DNA of 64,000 nucleotides, taken from JBGSQR01 sp964509295. GTDB taxonomy: Bacteria; Desulfobacterota; Desulfuromonadia; Geobacterales; Pseudopelobacteraceae. Positions within the stretch are counted from its first letter, which is position 1. Every line of letters begins with the position of its first letter. Below are positions 52,955 through 60,276 of the stretch, in pieces. The translations under genes and the position numbers were made by a program. The notes under the pieces were generated by a model, which did no database searches, was not told where the DNA came from, and saw only the letters and a list, made by a program, of their open reading frames with translations. The stretch lies in contig CAZDWS010000006.1 of assembly GCA_964509295.1 (NCBI GenBank), positions 1 to 64,000 of the forward strand, read 5' to 3'.

Positions 52955-53035
52955 ATGAACAAAATGATCAACATAGCAGCACGAGCTATCAGCGCAGCGG
53001 CGCGTTACGCCGCAGGTGTTTCTGCTGACTGCTGA
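52955..53035 (+). CDS. Alanine-rich leader peptide ORF, 26 aa
   Basis: A short frame ending TGA encodes 26 residues with nine alanines, clustered as IAARAISAAARYAAGVSA. Ala codons used are GCA, GCT, GCG and GCC. It contains a stable hairpin, GCGGCG (52997-53002) with CGCCGC (53008-53013). It lies between a promoter and an intrinsic terminator, ahead of an aminotransferase gene, as leader peptides of attenuators do. There is no strong ribosome site; the ATG is at or next to the predicted transcript start, so leaderless translation would be needed. Confidence 0.4.
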   Translation: MNKMINIAARAISAAARYAAGVSADC

Positions 53036-53061
53036 TCGTCGTTGTTGTGTAAACGTAACGT

Positions 53062-53093
53062 AAAAGCCGTGGGCAGAAGCTCACGGCTTTTTT
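53062..53093 (+). terminator. Strong intrinsic terminator, candidate attenuator
   Basis: GCCGTGGGC (53066-53074) pairs with GCTCACGGC (53079-53087, one G-U pair) across an AGAA tetraloop. AAAA/TTTT flank the stem, and the T-run reaches 53093. It ends 46 nt before the aminotransferase ATG. CGTAACG (53054-53060) is complementary to CGTTACG (53003-53009) in the leader ORF, offering an alternative fold. Confidence 0.85.
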
Positions 53094-53139
53094 ATATTGT
53101 GTCGAAATCTAAGTGATTTTATTGATGAAGGAGTAAATC

Positions 53140-54444
53140 ATGCGTATAGAACTTGTGCCGCGCGGGGCCGGAGAACTGGTTTATGAAATCAGGAATATTG
53201 TAAACGTAGCTGAAAAACTTCAAAAGCATGGCGTTAAAATCAATTGGGAAAACATCGGTGATCCGATTTCCAAGGGAGAAATAATTCCTCTCTGGATGAA
53301 GGAGATAGTATCTAAAGCGGTTATGGATGATTCTACCTGGGGCTATTGCCACACCCGTGGTGTTCTGGAAACTCGTGAGTATATCTGTGATAATACCAAT
53401 AAGCGTGGTGGAGCCAAGATTACGCCGGATGACATCATCTTCTTCAATGGTTTGGGCGACGCGATTGCCAAAATTTATGGCTGTCTGCGCACCGGAGCCC
53501 GTGTACTGATGCCGTCGCCATGCTATACAACGCACACCATGGCTGAGATCTATCACGCCCAGTCAGCACCTTCCCTGTTTCGCCTGAAACCGGAAAACAA
53601 CTGGTATCCGGATATGGATGAAATGCGTAATTATGTCCGTTATAATCCCAATATCTGCGCAATTATGATCATCAATCCGGATAATCCGACCGGCATGGTT
53701 TATACGAAAGAGATGCTGGAAGAGATAGTGGCGGTTGCACGAGAAAATGATCTGTTCATAATCGCTGATGAGGTCTACACCAACATAGTCTATAATGGAG
53801 AAAAAACTGTACCGATCAGCGATGTGATCGGTGATGTACCTGCTATCTCACTGAAGGGGATTTCAAAAGAGCTCCCATGGCCAGGATCTCGCTGCGGCTG
53901 GATAGAGGTTTACAATGCCGACAAGGACGAACATTTTAGAAAATACGTCAATCTGATCCTGACCGGCAAGATGAATGAGGTCTGTTCAACAACGCTCCCA
54001 CAAACGGTTTTTCCGGCGATCATGGAGCATCCTGAGTATTCCAGCTACCTGGGTGAAAGAATTAATAGATATGAAAAAATGAGCAACATTACCTATGACT
54101 ATCTGAGTCAGCTTCCCATGCTTCAAGTAAATCGCACCAACGGAGCGTTCTACATGGCGGTCGCATTCAAAGATGGTTTGCTGAATAACAACCAGTCTAT
54201 TCCGATCGCTAATACCGAAGTCAGGGAATTGGTTAACGGTCTGGTTAGTATGCCGGGCGTTTCTCCTGACAAGCGTTTCGTCTATCACATTCTGGCAGCA
54301 ACCGGCATCTGTATTGTGCCGCTTTCTTCTTTTTCCACTCCACTTCAGGGGTTTCGCGTCACTTTGCTGGAAAAGGATGAAAACGAATGTCGTCGCGTAT
54401 ACAGTACCCTGGCGGAGAAAATTAAAGAGTATGTTGGTTCCTGA
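53140..54444 (+). CDS. PLP-dependent class I/II aminotransferase (alanine transaminase-like)
   Basis: Fold-type I aminotransferase of 434 aa. Motifs: INWENIGDPISKGEIIPLW (N-terminal arm), FFNGLGDAIAKIY, the PLP-binding MIINPDNPTG and IIADEVYTNI, the Schiff-base Lys in SLKGISKELPWPGSRCGW and the C-terminal FRVTLLEKDE. It belongs to COG0436 near the AlaA/AlaT group; the amino-acid substrate is not certain, but the alanine-rich leader upstream points to alanine. AAGGAG precedes the ATG. It is monocistronic, bounded by strong terminators. Confidence 0.9.
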   Translation: MRIELVPRGAGELVYEIRNIVNVAEKLQKHGVKINWENIGDPISKGEIIPLWMKEIVSKAVMDDSTWGYCHTRGVLETREYICDNTNKRGGAKITPDDIIFFNGLGDAIAKIYGCLRTGARVLMPSPCYTTHTMAEIYHAQSAPSLFRLKPENNWYPDMDEMRNYVRYNPNICAIMIINPDNPTGMVYTKEMLEEIVAVARENDLFIIADEVYTNIVYNGEKTVPISDVIGDVPAISLKGISKELPWPGSRCGWIEVYNADKDEHFRKYVNLILTGKMNEVCSTTLPQTVFPAIMEHPEYSSYLGERINRYEKMSNITYDYLSQLPMLQVNRTNGAFYMAVAFKDGLLNNNQSIPIANTEVRELVNGLVSMPGVSPDKRFVYHILAATGICIVPLSSFSTPLQGFRVTLLEKDENECRRVYSTLAEKIKEYVGS

Positions 54445-54473
54445 TATTGAGTTTTGGATATTGCATGTCATTT

Positions 54474-54519
54474 AAATGAAACAAGGGGAAAAGCTGCGGC
54501 TTTTCCCCTTGTTTCATTT
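54474..54519. terminator. Very strong bidirectional terminator
   Basis: A perfect 21-bp stem (54474-54494 with 54499-54519) with a TGCG loop and A/T-rich feet on both sides. It lies between the convergent aminotransferase and tatA genes. Confidence 0.95.
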
Positions 54520-54535
54520 ATTGACATAAATCCCG

Positions 54536-54721
54536 CTATTTCTTTTCGTTGTCGCCGTTTTTGGGTTTTATTTCAATTTCGTCTTTTCCATCGGTTGCTT
54601 TTTTGAAATTGCGAATACTTTTGCCCAGTGCCGCTCCAATTTCCGGCAAGCGACCGGCACCAAAAACAACCAGTACAATTACAAGAATTATTATCAGTTC
54701 AGGCATACCAAAACCAAACAT
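54536..54721 (-). CDS. tatA: Twin-arginine translocase subunit TatA/TatE
   Basis: Pore-forming Tat component, 61 aa. It has the short N-terminal membrane helix ELIIILVIVLVVFG, the hinge FGAGRLPEIG with the invariant FG and P, and an amphipathic helix AALGKSIRNFKKA. The acidic/basic tail is short. It stands alone; no tatB or tatC is in the window. GGAGGA-type ribosome site upstream. Confidence 0.96.
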   Translation of the reverse strand: MFGFGMPELIIILVIVLVVFGAGRLPEIGAALGKSIRNFKKATDGKDEIEIKPKNGDNEKK

Positions 54722-54867
54722 TATATATCCTCCTGTTTTGTGTCATTTTGCCTCTTTCATGATATAGTCTGGAGGCTAGAATGTAATTAGTATTGCATTG
54801 AAGCATAATAATATCAAGAATTACAATTCATGAAAATATCGGTTGCTGGCAAGAGGGGGGCTGTTGC

Positions 54868-55872
54868 ATGAAAAAGTTCTGTCTGACATTGTTTTTATTA
54901 CTTGTTTGCTCCTTGCCTGGTTTTGCACAGGACATGGAAATTACACCCTTTCGCACGGTCAATCAGAGCCCACTGGTTCAGATCTTCGGAATGCCATCAG
55001 AAACAGCATCCACAACTGTAAAGCCAGGACATATCAGGGTTAGCCTGACGCAGGACATTGCCAGTAATTATACGGTTGCCAGTAATTCAAATGAAAATAT
55101 TCATTTGGATGGAGAGTCTTATCGCTGGACACTTGCTGCCCGTTACGGCCTGACTGAACGGTTTGAAGTCGGGATGGAGGTGCCATATCTGCTTTCTGGC
55201 GGAGGGTTTCTGGATGGTTTTATAGTGGATTGGCACAAGACCTTTGGTTTACCGCAAGGAGGCAGAGATGTTGCGGCAAAGAACAAATTGCAATACAACT
55301 ATAACAAAGATGGCCGGCAGGTTTTGAATATGGACCATAGTGGATCAGGAATTGGCGACATTTCACTGACCGGGGCCTTAAAACTTTATGATATTAAGGA
55401 TGAAGAGTCTCATGACAGCATTGTCCTGAGAACTGCAGTAAAGTTGTCGTCCGGTGATAGTTCACAATTAAGGGGCAGCGGCAGCACGGACTTTTCTCTC
55501 TACCTCTGTGGCAGTATTAATAATTATACTGAATGGGGCAGTCTTGGCCTGTTTGGCTCTATTGGCGGAATGGCCATGACAAAAGGCAAGGTCCTGCCGG
55601 ATCAGCAGAAAAGCCTGGTCGGTTTCGGAACTGCTGGTTTGGGATGGGGACCGACAGACTGGATTTCCTTCAAATTCCAGCTCAATGCCCATACGCCCCT
55701 ATATAGTGGAAGTTCTCTTGCTGAACTGTCCAAAAGTTCACTGATGCTTGTTATTGGCGGAGCGCTCAAACTGCCGGGTGCTTATCTGCTGGATATCGGC
55801 GTTTCTGAGGATCTTGCTGTGGCAACGGCTCCGGATGTGGCATTTCATCTGGGATTGAGCAAAACGTTTTAG
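54868..55872 (+). CDS. DUF3187 family outer-membrane protein
   Basis: Exported beta-rich protein of 334 aa. It has a signal peptide (1-20, ending GFAQ), then ITPFRTVNQSPLVQIFG, typical of the DUF3187 start. Alternating strands follow (RYGLTERFEVGMEVPYLL, GIGDISLTGALKLY), with a terminal aromatic residue (LSKTF), consistent with a beta-barrel. Function unknown. AGAGGGGGG lies before the ATG. The histidine kinase starts 9 nt after its stop, so it heads a probable operon. Confidence 0.82.
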   Translation: MKKFCLTLFLLLVCSLPGFAQDMEITPFRTVNQSPLVQIFGMPSETASTTVKPGHIRVSLTQDIASNYTVASNSNENIHLDGESYRWTLAARYGLTERFEVGMEVPYLLSGGGFLDGFIVDWHKTFGLPQGGRDVAAKNKLQYNYNKDGRQVLNMDHSGSGIGDISLTGALKLYDIKDEESHDSIVLRTAVKLSSGDSSQLRGSGSTDFSLYLCGSINNYTEWGSLGLFGSIGGMAMTKGKVLPDQQKSLVGFGTAGLGWGPTDWISFKFQLNAHTPLYSGSSLAELSKSSLMLVIGGALKLPGAYLLDIGVSEDLAVATAPDVAFHLGLSKTF

Positions 55873-55880
55873 GGAATTTT

Positions 55881-56813
55881 ATGAATTTTATGCGTAAAAT
55901 ATTTCACCCGGTTATGGCGCTGATTGCCGTTCAGCTGGTCTGGATCACTCTGGTCATTTTCTGGATTTACTGGTTTATTGGCAAACAGCGAGAATTCAGT
56001 GAACTGGCAAAAAAATATTCGCCTGAGCTGATCGGTATCGGCTTCAACTGGGTGGTGTTGGTTGAGGGGTTGATCATGCTGGCGGTCATACTGGCCGGAG
56101 TATATGTTATTTTTGCCTATTGGAGGCGCCAGTCCAAACTTTATGAAAAACAGCGCAATTTTATTACCCAGGTTACACACGAACTCAAGTCACCGCTGGC
56201 TTCCATTCAGTTGCATCTTGAAACCATCCGCCTGCGTCGCCCTACTGGAGATCGTCTGGATGCCTTTGTCGGAACTATGCTATCCGATACGGACAGGCTG
56301 CACTATCTGATTAACAACCTGCTGATGACGGCCCGATTGGAACAGCGGCGCAGACCGGCTGAACGACGCATGATTGATGCATCTACACTGCTTCAAGAGT
56401 ATGTTGAACGGGAACGTGCAAAGTTGCCGCAGGGGGGGAGTATCACGCTTGAAGTTGAACCAGGAATCAAGATTCAGGTTGTTCCTGATGAAATGGGCAT
56501 AGTGATGCGCAACCTGTTTGAAAATGCAGTATTATATTCCCCGGGAAGTCCTGAAATAACCGTCAAACTTGTCAAAGAAGGGACTCTGGTGCGCCTTTAT
56601 ATGAAAGATAAAGGTCGGGGCCTGGAAAAAAATGAGTTGAAAAGGGTGCTGGAGAAGTTTTATCGTGTACAGCAGGCAGGTGAAAACGTCAGGGGGACAG
56701 GGCTTGGTTTGCACATTGTCCAGACGATTATTCGCGGCTATGGCGGTAGTGTAAAGGTAGAAAGTGATGGGTTGGGGCAGGGGTGTACAGTTATTCTCAC
56801 CATGCCGGCTTAA
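55881..56813 (+). CDS. Sensor histidine kinase, two-span membrane
   Basis: Kinase of 310 aa. Membrane segments lie at about 12-33 and 57-80 with a short periplasmic loop. The H-box is FITQVTHELKSPLAS (His100), followed by HATPase_c with NLFENAVLYSP, DKGRGL and GTGLGLHIV. It is followed 93 nt later by an OmpR regulator, surely its partner; the intervening stretch holds an inverted repeat. Confidence 0.95.
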   Translation: MNFMRKIFHPVMALIAVQLVWITLVIFWIYWFIGKQREFSELAKKYSPELIGIGFNWVVLVEGLIMLAVILAGVYVIFAYWRRQSKLYEKQRNFITQVTHELKSPLASIQLHLETIRLRRPTGDRLDAFVGTMLSDTDRLHYLINNLLMTARLEQRRRPAERRMIDASTLLQEYVERERAKLPQGGSITLEVEPGIKIQVVPDEMGIVMRNLFENAVLYSPGSPEITVKLVKEGTLVRLYMKDKGRGLEKNELKRVLEKFYRVQQAGENVRGTGLGLHIVQTIIRGYGGSVKVESDGLGQGCTVILTMPA

Positions 56814-56817
56814 AGCG

Positions 56818-56881
56818 GTTCGTGGTTCATAGTTCAAGGTTCGGGGTTAAAACCATGAACATTGAACCAAGAACCACGAAC
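56818..56881. repeat. GTTCGTGGTTC inverted repeat
   Basis: GTTCGTGGTTC (56818-56828) is exactly complementary to GAACCACGAAC (56871-56881). Further short GTTCA/TGAAC repeats lie inside, so nested pairing is possible. It separates the kinase and regulator genes of one operon. Confidence 0.8.
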
Positions 56882-56906
56882 AATGAACCAGGTCTCAAGA
56901 GGCAAT

Positions 56907-57611
56907 ATGAATAACGAAAAATCAAATATAATGCTGGTCGAGGACGAAATTCATCTGGCCAGGGGCATCTGTTTCAACCTTGAGGAAGACGGTTATCGCG
57001 TCAGTCATTTTGAATCCGGTGAAAAGGCTCTGGTAGCCCTTGAAGTTGAGCACTTCGACTTGATCATCCTGGATGTAATGCTTCCTGGCATCAACGGTTT
57101 TGATACCTGCCGGGCCATCCGCAAACTGGATGCGCGTGTGCCCATATTGATGCTGACTGCTCGATCAGAAGAAACCGACCGGGTCTTTGGTCTGGAAAAT
57201 GGTGCGGATGACTATCTGACGAAACCGTTTAATCTGGTGGAATTCCTGCTGCGCGTAAAAGGAATGTTACGGCGTTCTTCCTGGTATCGACCGGACCCGG
57301 TGGAAGAAGGTTATTCCTTTGGCAATAACGAAGTATTTCTGCTCTCCTATCGGGCTAAAACAGCCCAGGGTGAGATTGACCTGACGGAAATGGAAGTGCG
57401 TGTATTGTCTCTGTTCTTCCAAAAAGAGAGTGAAATAATTCCGCGTGGCGAGTTACTGGAATCGGTCTGGGGCTATACCAATGACACGGAAACCCGGACT
57501 CTGGATAATTTTATTGTTCGTCTGCGTAAATATTTTGAACCGGATCCGGGAAAACCGGTGCATTTTCAAACGGTCCGTGGCGTAGGATATCGTTTCAGCC
57601 GCAAAGGTTAG
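56907..57611 (+). CDS. OmpR/PhoB-family response regulator
   Basis: Transcription factor of 234 aa. The receiver has VEDE, Asp56 in LIILDVMLPGINGF, Thr/Ser in MLTARS and Lys in YLTKPF. The C-terminal winged helix includes LTEMEVRVLSLFF, SVWGYTNDTETRTLDNFIVRL and VRGVGYRF. The ATG at 56907 follows AAGAGGCAAT; a longer frame to 56862 runs through the repeat. It pairs with the upstream kinase. Confidence 0.95.
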   Translation: MNNEKSNIMLVEDEIHLARGICFNLEEDGYRVSHFESGEKALVALEVEHFDLIILDVMLPGINGFDTCRAIRKLDARVPILMLTARSEETDRVFGLENGADDYLTKPFNLVEFLLRVKGMLRRSSWYRPDPVEEGYSFGNNEVFLLSYRAKTAQGEIDLTEMEVRVLSLFFQKESEIIPRGELLESVWGYTNDTETRTLDNFIVRLRKYFEPDPGKPVHFQTVRGVGYRFSRKG

Positions 57612-57659
57612 CAAAAGCCTGATTGTTGATGTTTATCTCATTATCAGAAGGATTTTCAG

Positions 57660-57983
57660 ATGGACCAGTTTTATCTGCCCCTGTTTATATTTAATACGAT
57701 CATGATAATTGTGGATGCCTCACTGGGTTATCATTTTGCTCCGCAACTGTTGTCAAACATGGATGATGCCGAGGCGTTGGAATCCGGTATCAGCACGACC
57801 CGTAGACTGTTGTCAGCTGTTGTTGCGCTTTACATGTTTTTTAACTGTGTCGGATATTTTCAAATGCGCTCTACCTACCTGTTTGCCGTCAGCGGCTTGA
57901 TCCTGCTGGATCTGGCTGTACAGTTTTTTTTGCACAGAAAAAGACGCAGCGCAGACAAGCATCTTGACGACCATAAAGAATAG
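57660..57983 (+). CDS. Small membrane protein, 107 aa, three spans
   Basis: Three hydrophobic segments (about 5-28, 50-68, 74-92) and a basic/acidic C-terminal tail (HRKRRSADKHLDDHKE) that should be cytoplasmic. No family recognised. AGAAGGA lies upstream. It ends 10 nt before the glycosyltransferase ATG, so they are likely co-expressed. Confidence 0.7.
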   Translation: MDQFYLPLFIFNTIMIIVDASLGYHFAPQLLSNMDDAEALESGISTTRRLLSAVVALYMFFNCVGYFQMRSTYLFAVSGLILLDLAVQFFLHRKRRSADKHLDDHKE

Positions 57984-57993
57984 CCGGAATTCA

Positions 57994-59265
57994 ATGACTT
58001 CCATTCACATACCTTTACCTATCCGCTCTTATCTATCCAAACGTTTTTTCTCCGGCCCCTGGCAGATTTCCGATGCAGTTCCTGGGAAATATTTTGGCGC
58101 AGTAGTTATTCCCTCCCTGGCTGAGAGCACCAACCTGGAACAGACCTTAGAATCCCTCTCCTTAAACCCTGGCGAGCTTCTCGCAGATTTTATGATCCTG
58201 GTTGTTGTAAACAATCGGGATGATGCCGCTGCTTCTGAAAAAGTGGATAATTTGCTGACACTCAGTTTGCTGCCTGAATGGAAACAGCAGTTCGGGCTTG
58301 ACCATCTCTACTGGGTGGATGCCGCCTCTGCCGGCAAAGAGCTTCCGGAAAAGCAGGGGGTGGGGCTGAGCCGAAAAATCGGCATGGATCTGGCCTTGTC
58401 GTGCCTGGACTACTCCAGAGAAAACCCGCTGTTGATCTGCCTGGATGCGGATACCCTGGTCCAACCTGATTATCTGGCGGCGGTCAGCAGCCATTTTGCC
58501 ACAGCAGCAGCCGGAGGTGCCAGCATCGGCTATCGCCATCGCCCTTCCTGTGACCCTCGCGGTCAGGTGGTTATTGACCGCTATGAGCTTTTTCTGCGGA
58601 CTTACGTTCTGGGGCTAGAACTGGCCGGTTCCCCATATGCATTTCATACAGTAGGAAGCGCTATGGCCTGCCGCGCCCTGTCTTATGTCAATGCCGGAGG
58701 TATGAATCGTAGACTGGCCGGGGAGGATTTCTATTTTTTGCAGCAGCTGCACAAAACAGCCGGTGTGGCCAACCTGACCGGTACGCTGGTCCATCCTTCA
58801 CCACGTTCCTCAAATCGTGTTCCATTCGGCACAGGGCGGGCTGTAGGTGATATGCTGACCGATGGCAATGACAGGCTGCTTTTTTATCAACCGGAACTGT
58901 TTGAAATGGTGGGGAAATGGCTGAACTGCGTTACTGAAAATCAGGGAGCAGATGGTAATACGCTGCTGGAACTTTCCGGGTTGATTTCACCCAGCCTGAA
59001 GGAATTTCTTGAACAGGCCGGGTTTGCTGGATCCTGGGATGGTATGAAAAAAAACAACCCGGATGTCAAGCGTATGATGACGGCATTTCACAGCTGGTTT
59101 GACGCATTTCGCACAATGAGGCTGATGCATCACCTGACAGACAGTGGGTACCCACGTATCCAGCCGGAAGAGGCTGTGCCGCCGCTGCTGAAGCGGGCAG
59201 GTCAGGCTGGACCGGTGACGGTGGCTGGAATGCTGGAGCGGTTGAGAGTGATGCAGGGTTGTTGA
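57994..59265 (+). CDS. Glycosyltransferase family 2-like protein
   Basis: GT-A-type glycosyltransferase of 423 aa. It has AVVIPSLAESTNLEQTLESL (nucleotide-binding strand), LVVVNNRDDAA, the metal-site LICLDADTLVQPDYLAAV, and an acceptor-side LAGEDFYFLQQLHK. The C-terminal 120 residues are helical. No membrane helices are seen. Sugar donor and acceptor unknown; the LPS genes 3 kb downstream suggest cell-surface polysaccharide. Start chosen at the ATG 57994; the frame begins at 57964. Confidence 0.85.
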   Translation: MTSIHIPLPIRSYLSKRFFSGPWQISDAVPGKYFGAVVIPSLAESTNLEQTLESLSLNPGELLADFMILVVVNNRDDAAASEKVDNLLTLSLLPEWKQQFGLDHLYWVDAASAGKELPEKQGVGLSRKIGMDLALSCLDYSRENPLLICLDADTLVQPDYLAAVSSHFATAAAGGASIGYRHRPSCDPRGQVVIDRYELFLRTYVLGLELAGSPYAFHTVGSAMACRALSYVNAGGMNRRLAGEDFYFLQQLHKTAGVANLTGTLVHPSPRSSNRVPFGTGRAVGDMLTDGNDRLLFYQPELFEMVGKWLNCVTENQGADGNTLLELSGLISPSLKEFLEQAGFAGSWDGMKKNNPDVKRMMTAFHSWFDAFRTMRLMHHLTDSGYPRIQPEEAVPPLLKRAGQAGPVTVAGMLERLRVMQGC

Positions 59266-59327
59266 GCTTCTTTTCAGAAACAATCGAATTTAGAGAGACT
59301 GAGTAAAAGCTTTTGAAAGGCATTACT

Positions 59328-59451
59328 CACGCGAAGACGCAAAGTTCGCTAAGAAAAACAAAAGCTTAAACAAAATACTCGAATCACCTGTTTGGCAAAG
59401 TCTGGTTGTTAACAAATATTTGATTTCTTTGCGTCTTTGCGCCTTCGCGTG
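59328..59451. repeat. CACGCGAAGRCGCAAAG inverted repeat element, copy 1
   Basis: CACGCGAAGACGCAAAG (59328-59344) pairs with CTTTGCGCCTTCGCGTG (59435-59451) with one mismatch. A second copy is at 62188-62323. It fills the gap between two convergent genes; no gene seen in it. Confidence 0.85.
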
Positions 59452-59458
59452 AAAATAA

Positions 59459-60238
59459 TTATTTTGGGGTTTTAGCAGAAAGCAGTTCATTAATCACAAA
59501 ACCAGCCATGGTTAATCCAAAGATGGAAGGGATGAAAGATATGCTGCCCAGGATCACCCGGCGGTGTTCGCAGCGGAACTGCTGATCTGCCTTGTTGGGA
59601 CAGATACAGTCGCTACCGCAGGCAGCAGCCGAGGCCGGATCCAACTCCCGATGTTCTTCGGTAGAATATACAACCTGGACACCGTTTGTAATGCCGGAAG
59701 CACGTAAAATCTTGCGCATGCTGCGGGCCATGCGACACTTGCTGGTTTCAGCAATATCCGCCACCTGGATTTTGGATGGATCCAGTTTGTTGGCCGCCCC
59801 CATGCTGGAGATAACCGGTATGTCATGCTCTCGGCAGGTCTTGATCAGAGCCGCTTTGGCCGTGAAGTGATCAATAGCATCCAGTACGTAATCCGGTTTT
59901 GGATCAAGCAGCCTGACCGCATTGTCGCCTGAAAAAAACTCCTTGACCGGAATTACTTCAGCTGATGGATTGATATCGCGCAAGCGGGTCGCCATGGCCT
60001 CTACTTTTGCTTTTCCCACTGTACTTGACAGGGCATGGATCTGCCTGTTGATGTTTGTCAGGCAGATGTCGTCAAAATCCACCAGGGTGATCCGCCCTAC
60101 ACCGGCCCGACCCAATGCCTCCGCCGCATAGCTGCCGACTCCGCCGATACCGCAGATCATGACGTGCTTGCCTTTTAAAATGTTCAAACCGGCTGCGCCG
60201 ATCAAAAGTTCTGTTCTTGAAAAACGGTGTAATGCCAT
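59459..60238 (-). CDS. tcdA: tRNA threonylcarbamoyladenosine dehydratase
   Basis: E1-like enzyme that cyclises t6A37 of tRNA to ct6A using ATP. At 259 aa it is of normal size. It shows FSRTELLIGAAGLNILK, the nucleotide loop ICGIGGVGSYAAEALGRAGVG, FDDICLTNINRQ, the adenylation Asp in YVLDAIDHF, and the C-terminal IPSIFGLTMAGFVINELL. CsdE/CsdA partners are not in the window. The convergent glycosyltransferase is separated by a repeat element. Confidence 0.95.
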   Translation of the reverse strand: MALHRFSRTELLIGAAGLNILKGKHVMICGIGGVGSYAAEALGRAGVGRITLVDFDDICLTNINRQIHALSSTVGKAKVEAMATRLRDINPSAEVIPVKEFFSGDNAVRLLDPKPDYVLDAIDHFTAKAALIKTCREHDIPVISSMGAANKLDPSKIQVADIAETSKCRMARSMRKILRASGITNGVQVVYSTEEHRELDPASAAACGSDCICPNKADQQFRCEHRRVILGSISFIPSIFGLTMAGFVINELLSAKTPK

Positions 60239-60276
60239 GCTGTTGTTCTACCTCTTATTCAATTTATGTAAGGATT

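Noticed and set aside
59328..59451. ACGCAAAG in the repeats as part of a GEMM c-di-GMP riboswitch
   Set aside because: The other conserved GEMM segments are missing, and the stretch is an inverted repeat between convergent gene ends.
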